Shown: positions 62,667 to 64,000 of the stretch, piece by piece
How positions within the stretch are numbered: position 1 is the stretch's first letter
Layout: each line of letters begins with the position of its first letter
Source: CAVZMO01 sp963776195
GTDB taxonomy: Bacteria; Nitrospirota; Thermodesulfovibrionia; Thermodesulfovibrionales; SM23-35
Length of the DNA: 64,000 nucleotides
Assembly: GCA_963776195.1 (NCBI GenBank)
Contig: CAVZMO010000014.1
Span: 124,001 to 188,000 of the forward strand
Direction of reading: 5' to 3'
Notes under the pieces: generated by a model
What the model saw: only the letters and a program-made list of their open reading frames with translations
Databases searched by the model: none
Told to the model about the DNA's origin: nothing
Made by a program: the position numbers and the translations under genes

Positions 62667-63518
62667 ATGAAAAAAATTCACCCTATGAAGAAGCATATAT
62701 TGAAGAAAAAAATCGTATATCTTGTTGGTGAGGGTACCGGAGAAACGATAAGCAGGATCGCCAGGGCATCTCTTGCGCAGTTTAATCGTGAACATGTTGA
62801 GGTAAAAACATTCTTCCTGGTTACGAACGAGAATTATATCTCACGTATTATTAAACATGCAGCTGATGACGATGCCTTGGTTGCCTTCAGCATTGTAAAA
62901 CCGAACTTAAGGGATTATCTCATAAAAGAGGCTGACCGAAGGGGGATAAAGGCAATCGATGTTATCGGGAATTTCATTGTTCAGTTATCGATATTTTTGA
63001 AGGAAAAACCTCTCGAAATACCCGGACGCCAGTATATACTGGATGAAGAATATTTCAGGAGGATCGAGGCGATAAACTTCTCTGTAAAACACGATGACGG
63101 AAAGCTTCCTCAAGGTATGAAAGAGGCTGATATCGTACTTGTTGGCCTCTCGCGAACGGGAAAGACCCCATTATCGACTTACCTTGCCAACCAGGGATGG
63201 AAAGTCGCCAATGTTCCGGTTCATCCCGATATGGAAACCCCGCAAGACCTTTTTCAGGCGAACCAGAAAAAGGTCTTTGGGATGATCATTAATGTCGAAA
63301 GCCTCGTAAAATTGAGGGAAGCGAGACTGACGCAACTTGGTCTCGACCCGGATGCCAAATACTCAGATCCGGTGCAGGTCTTCAGCGAGATCGAATGGTG
63401 CATGAATCTGTTCAAACAGAACCCCCGCTGGAGGATCGTCGATGTATCGAACAGGGCCATAGAAGAAGTGGCCGCCGGTATCGTGAACGCGTACCGCACT
63501 GGTAAAAAGCCTATGTAA
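62667..63518 (+). CDS. PEP synthase/PPDK regulatory protein (DUF299), copy 2
   Basis: A 283-aa DUF299 paralogue. IVYLVGEGTGETISRIARASL, VAFSIVKPNLRDYLIKEADRRGIKAIDVIGNFI, NFSVKHDDGKLPQGMKEADIVLVGLSRTGKTPLSTYL (P-loop GLSRTGKT) and KVANVPVHPDMETPQDLF, QLGLDPDAKYSDPVQVFSEI. It differs clearly from copy 1 (GVSRTSKT) and looks nearer the form that regulates plant-type PPDK, so a different dikinase target is possible. ATG 62667 has GGGGG upstream; ATG 62685 is an alternative. The MutS gene is convergent behind it. Confidence 0.85.
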   Translation: MKKIHPMKKHILKKKIVYLVGEGTGETISRIARASLAQFNREHVEVKTFFLVTNENYISRIIKHAADDDALVAFSIVKPNLRDYLIKEADRRGIKAIDVIGNFIVQLSIFLKEKPLEIPGRQYILDEEYFRRIEAINFSVKHDDGKLPQGMKEADIVLVGLSRTGKTPLSTYLANQGWKVANVPVHPDMETPQDLFQANQKKVFGMIINVESLVKLREARLTQLGLDPDAKYSDPVQVFSEIEWCMNLFKQNPRWRIVDVSNRAIEEVAAGIVNAYRTGKKPM

Positions 63519-63534
63519 TATCGCTCTTCACTGC

Positions 63535-63554
63535 AACAGTCGTATTTGACTGTT
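63535..63554. terminator. Small hairpin between ppsR-2 and mutS
   Basis: AACAGTC-GTATTT-GACTGTT; 7-bp perfect stem between convergent genes, overlapping the last bases of the mutS stop. No T run. Weak. Confidence 0.35.
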
Positions 63555-64000
63555 ATGCGGTGATCTTCTTTTTGATCTCTATGAGTTTATTGAGGGCATC
63601 TTCAGGGCGGAGACTTCTTAAGTCAAGATTTTTGATTTCTGTAATGACCGAATCTGACAGAGAAGAGAAGAGGTCAAGCTGGACGGTTCCCTTTTTCGTT
63701 TTTCTGTCCGCAAACCTCGGTCTTCCGGTTTCATTGAGTTCTTCTTTCTCCAGATTTGCCAGCACTTCTTTTGCCCTGCCGATGATGCTGTCCGGTAGTC
63801 CCGCCAATCGGGCCACCTGAATACCATAACTCTTGTCGGCGGGACCTTTTTCGATCTTCCTCAGGAATATAATCTCGTCGCCCCATTCCTTTACCGCAAC
63901 ATTATAATTCCTGACGCCGTCATTGGTTAGGGCAAGTTCGGTAAGCTCATTGTAATGCGTTGCAAAGAGCGTGCGGGCCTTGATGTTGTTCAGAATATGC
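63553..64000 (-). CDS. mutS: DNA mismatch repair protein MutS, 3' part (cut by window end)
   Basis: The minus strand reads about 148 codons open to the window edge: LNNIKARTLFATHYNELTELA (the FATHYNEL segment of the MutS ATPase), VAVKEWGDEIIFLRKIEKGPADKSYGIQVARLAGLPDSIIGRAKEVL and a C-terminal tail ending DALNKLIEIKKKITA. These are the last ATPase motif and the helical C-terminus of MutS1. The gene continues beyond base 64000, so start and lesion-binding domains are outside the window. Confidence 0.9.
   Translation of the reverse strand, partial: HILNNIKARTLFATHYNELTELALTNDGVRNYNVAVKEWGDEIIFLRKIEKGPADKSYGIQVARLAGLPDSIIGRAKEVLANLEKEELNETGRPRFADRKTKKGTVQLDLFSSLSDSVITEIKNLDLRSLRPEDALNKLIEIKKKITA

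Noticed and set aside
1..64000. CRISPR array, tRNA or rRNA genes, replication origin
   Set aside because: No regularly spaced short repeats, cloverleaf or rRNA-like sequence was recognised in reading the window; a covariance-model scan would be decisive.

Overview
The window is 64 kb of gene-dense bacterial DNA, roughly mid-40s % GC by eye, from a Gram-negative, probably anaerobic organism. It has DUF748 and LPS-type glycosyltransferase genes, sigma-54/NtrC regulation, acyl-CoA dehydrogenase, PEP synthase with its regulators, an Ior-type molybdenum hydroxylase and TauE/SafE exporters. This set fits Desulfobacterota or Nitrospirota best, but no rRNA or marker gene here fixes the taxon. No tRNA, rRNA, CRISPR array or intact insertion sequence was seen.

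Layout. 1-1.8 kb: degenerate DNA with a DUF72 remnant and one 58-aa gene. 1.8-9.5 kb: AddA/AddB-like recombination nuclease, hpt, queD and a LuxR-type regulator. 9.6-17.8 kb: PilZ protein, acyl-CoA dehydrogenase, parvulin, three small genes and a broken DUF748 gene. 17.8-33.1 kb: the most interesting region, a stress/export locus with two histidine kinase-NtrC pairs, a Lon protease with a response-regulator receiver domain built into it, two TauE/SafE exporters and six Usp-type proteins. 33.2-39.2 kb: PilZ protein, GAPDH and a very large frameshifted PEP/pyruvate-binding protein. 39.2-45.5 kb: queE, then an AT-rich accessory stretch with two small Cys-rich genes, a methyltransferase, a glycosyltransferase-FkbM-FkbM fusion and a toxin-antitoxin pair between 212-bp direct repeats. 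45.6-50 kb: glucan phosphorylase, usp, ilvC and psd. 50-55.1 kb: a minus-strand operon for an Ior-type molybdenum hydroxylase and its cofactor genes. 55.4-64 kb: sirohaem-type reductase-like protein, YgbA, YajQ, rsmD, an isochorismatase-like hydrolase, PEP synthase between two DUF299 regulators, a UPF0146 protein, and the 3' part of mutS.

How the central locus seems to work (inference). Kinase 1 and NtrC1 (17841-20699) are divergent from a 59-aa protein gene with a -24/-12 (sigma-54) promoter. A 16-bp site, ATTGCAAANNGCAACR, occurs once upstream of that gene and twice upstream of the operon starting at 23598, which has its own -24/-12 promoter. That operon encodes a Usp-like protein, a small membrane protein, TauE/SafE, a tandem Usp and kinase 2-NtrC2. 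A third -24/-12 promoter (29424) precedes a second Usp/TauE/TIGR02186/Usp/Usp operon. The first product of each of these three units carries the same ~28-residue module (core AV[AT]FAE..[ED].[DE]TA[RK]). The Lon protein, convergent with the 59-aa gene, has a receiver domain closely resembling that of NtrC1, so one kinase could control both transcription and proteolysis.

Caution: several otherwise well-conserved genes are broken by single-base indels, mostly at short homopolymers (DUF748, both kinases, TauE-1, GAPDH, the PEP/pyruvate-binding protein, PEP synthase, MazF-like toxin). Assembly error is the simplest explanation. The receiver-Lon gene is not affected; it is one uninterrupted 666-codon frame.
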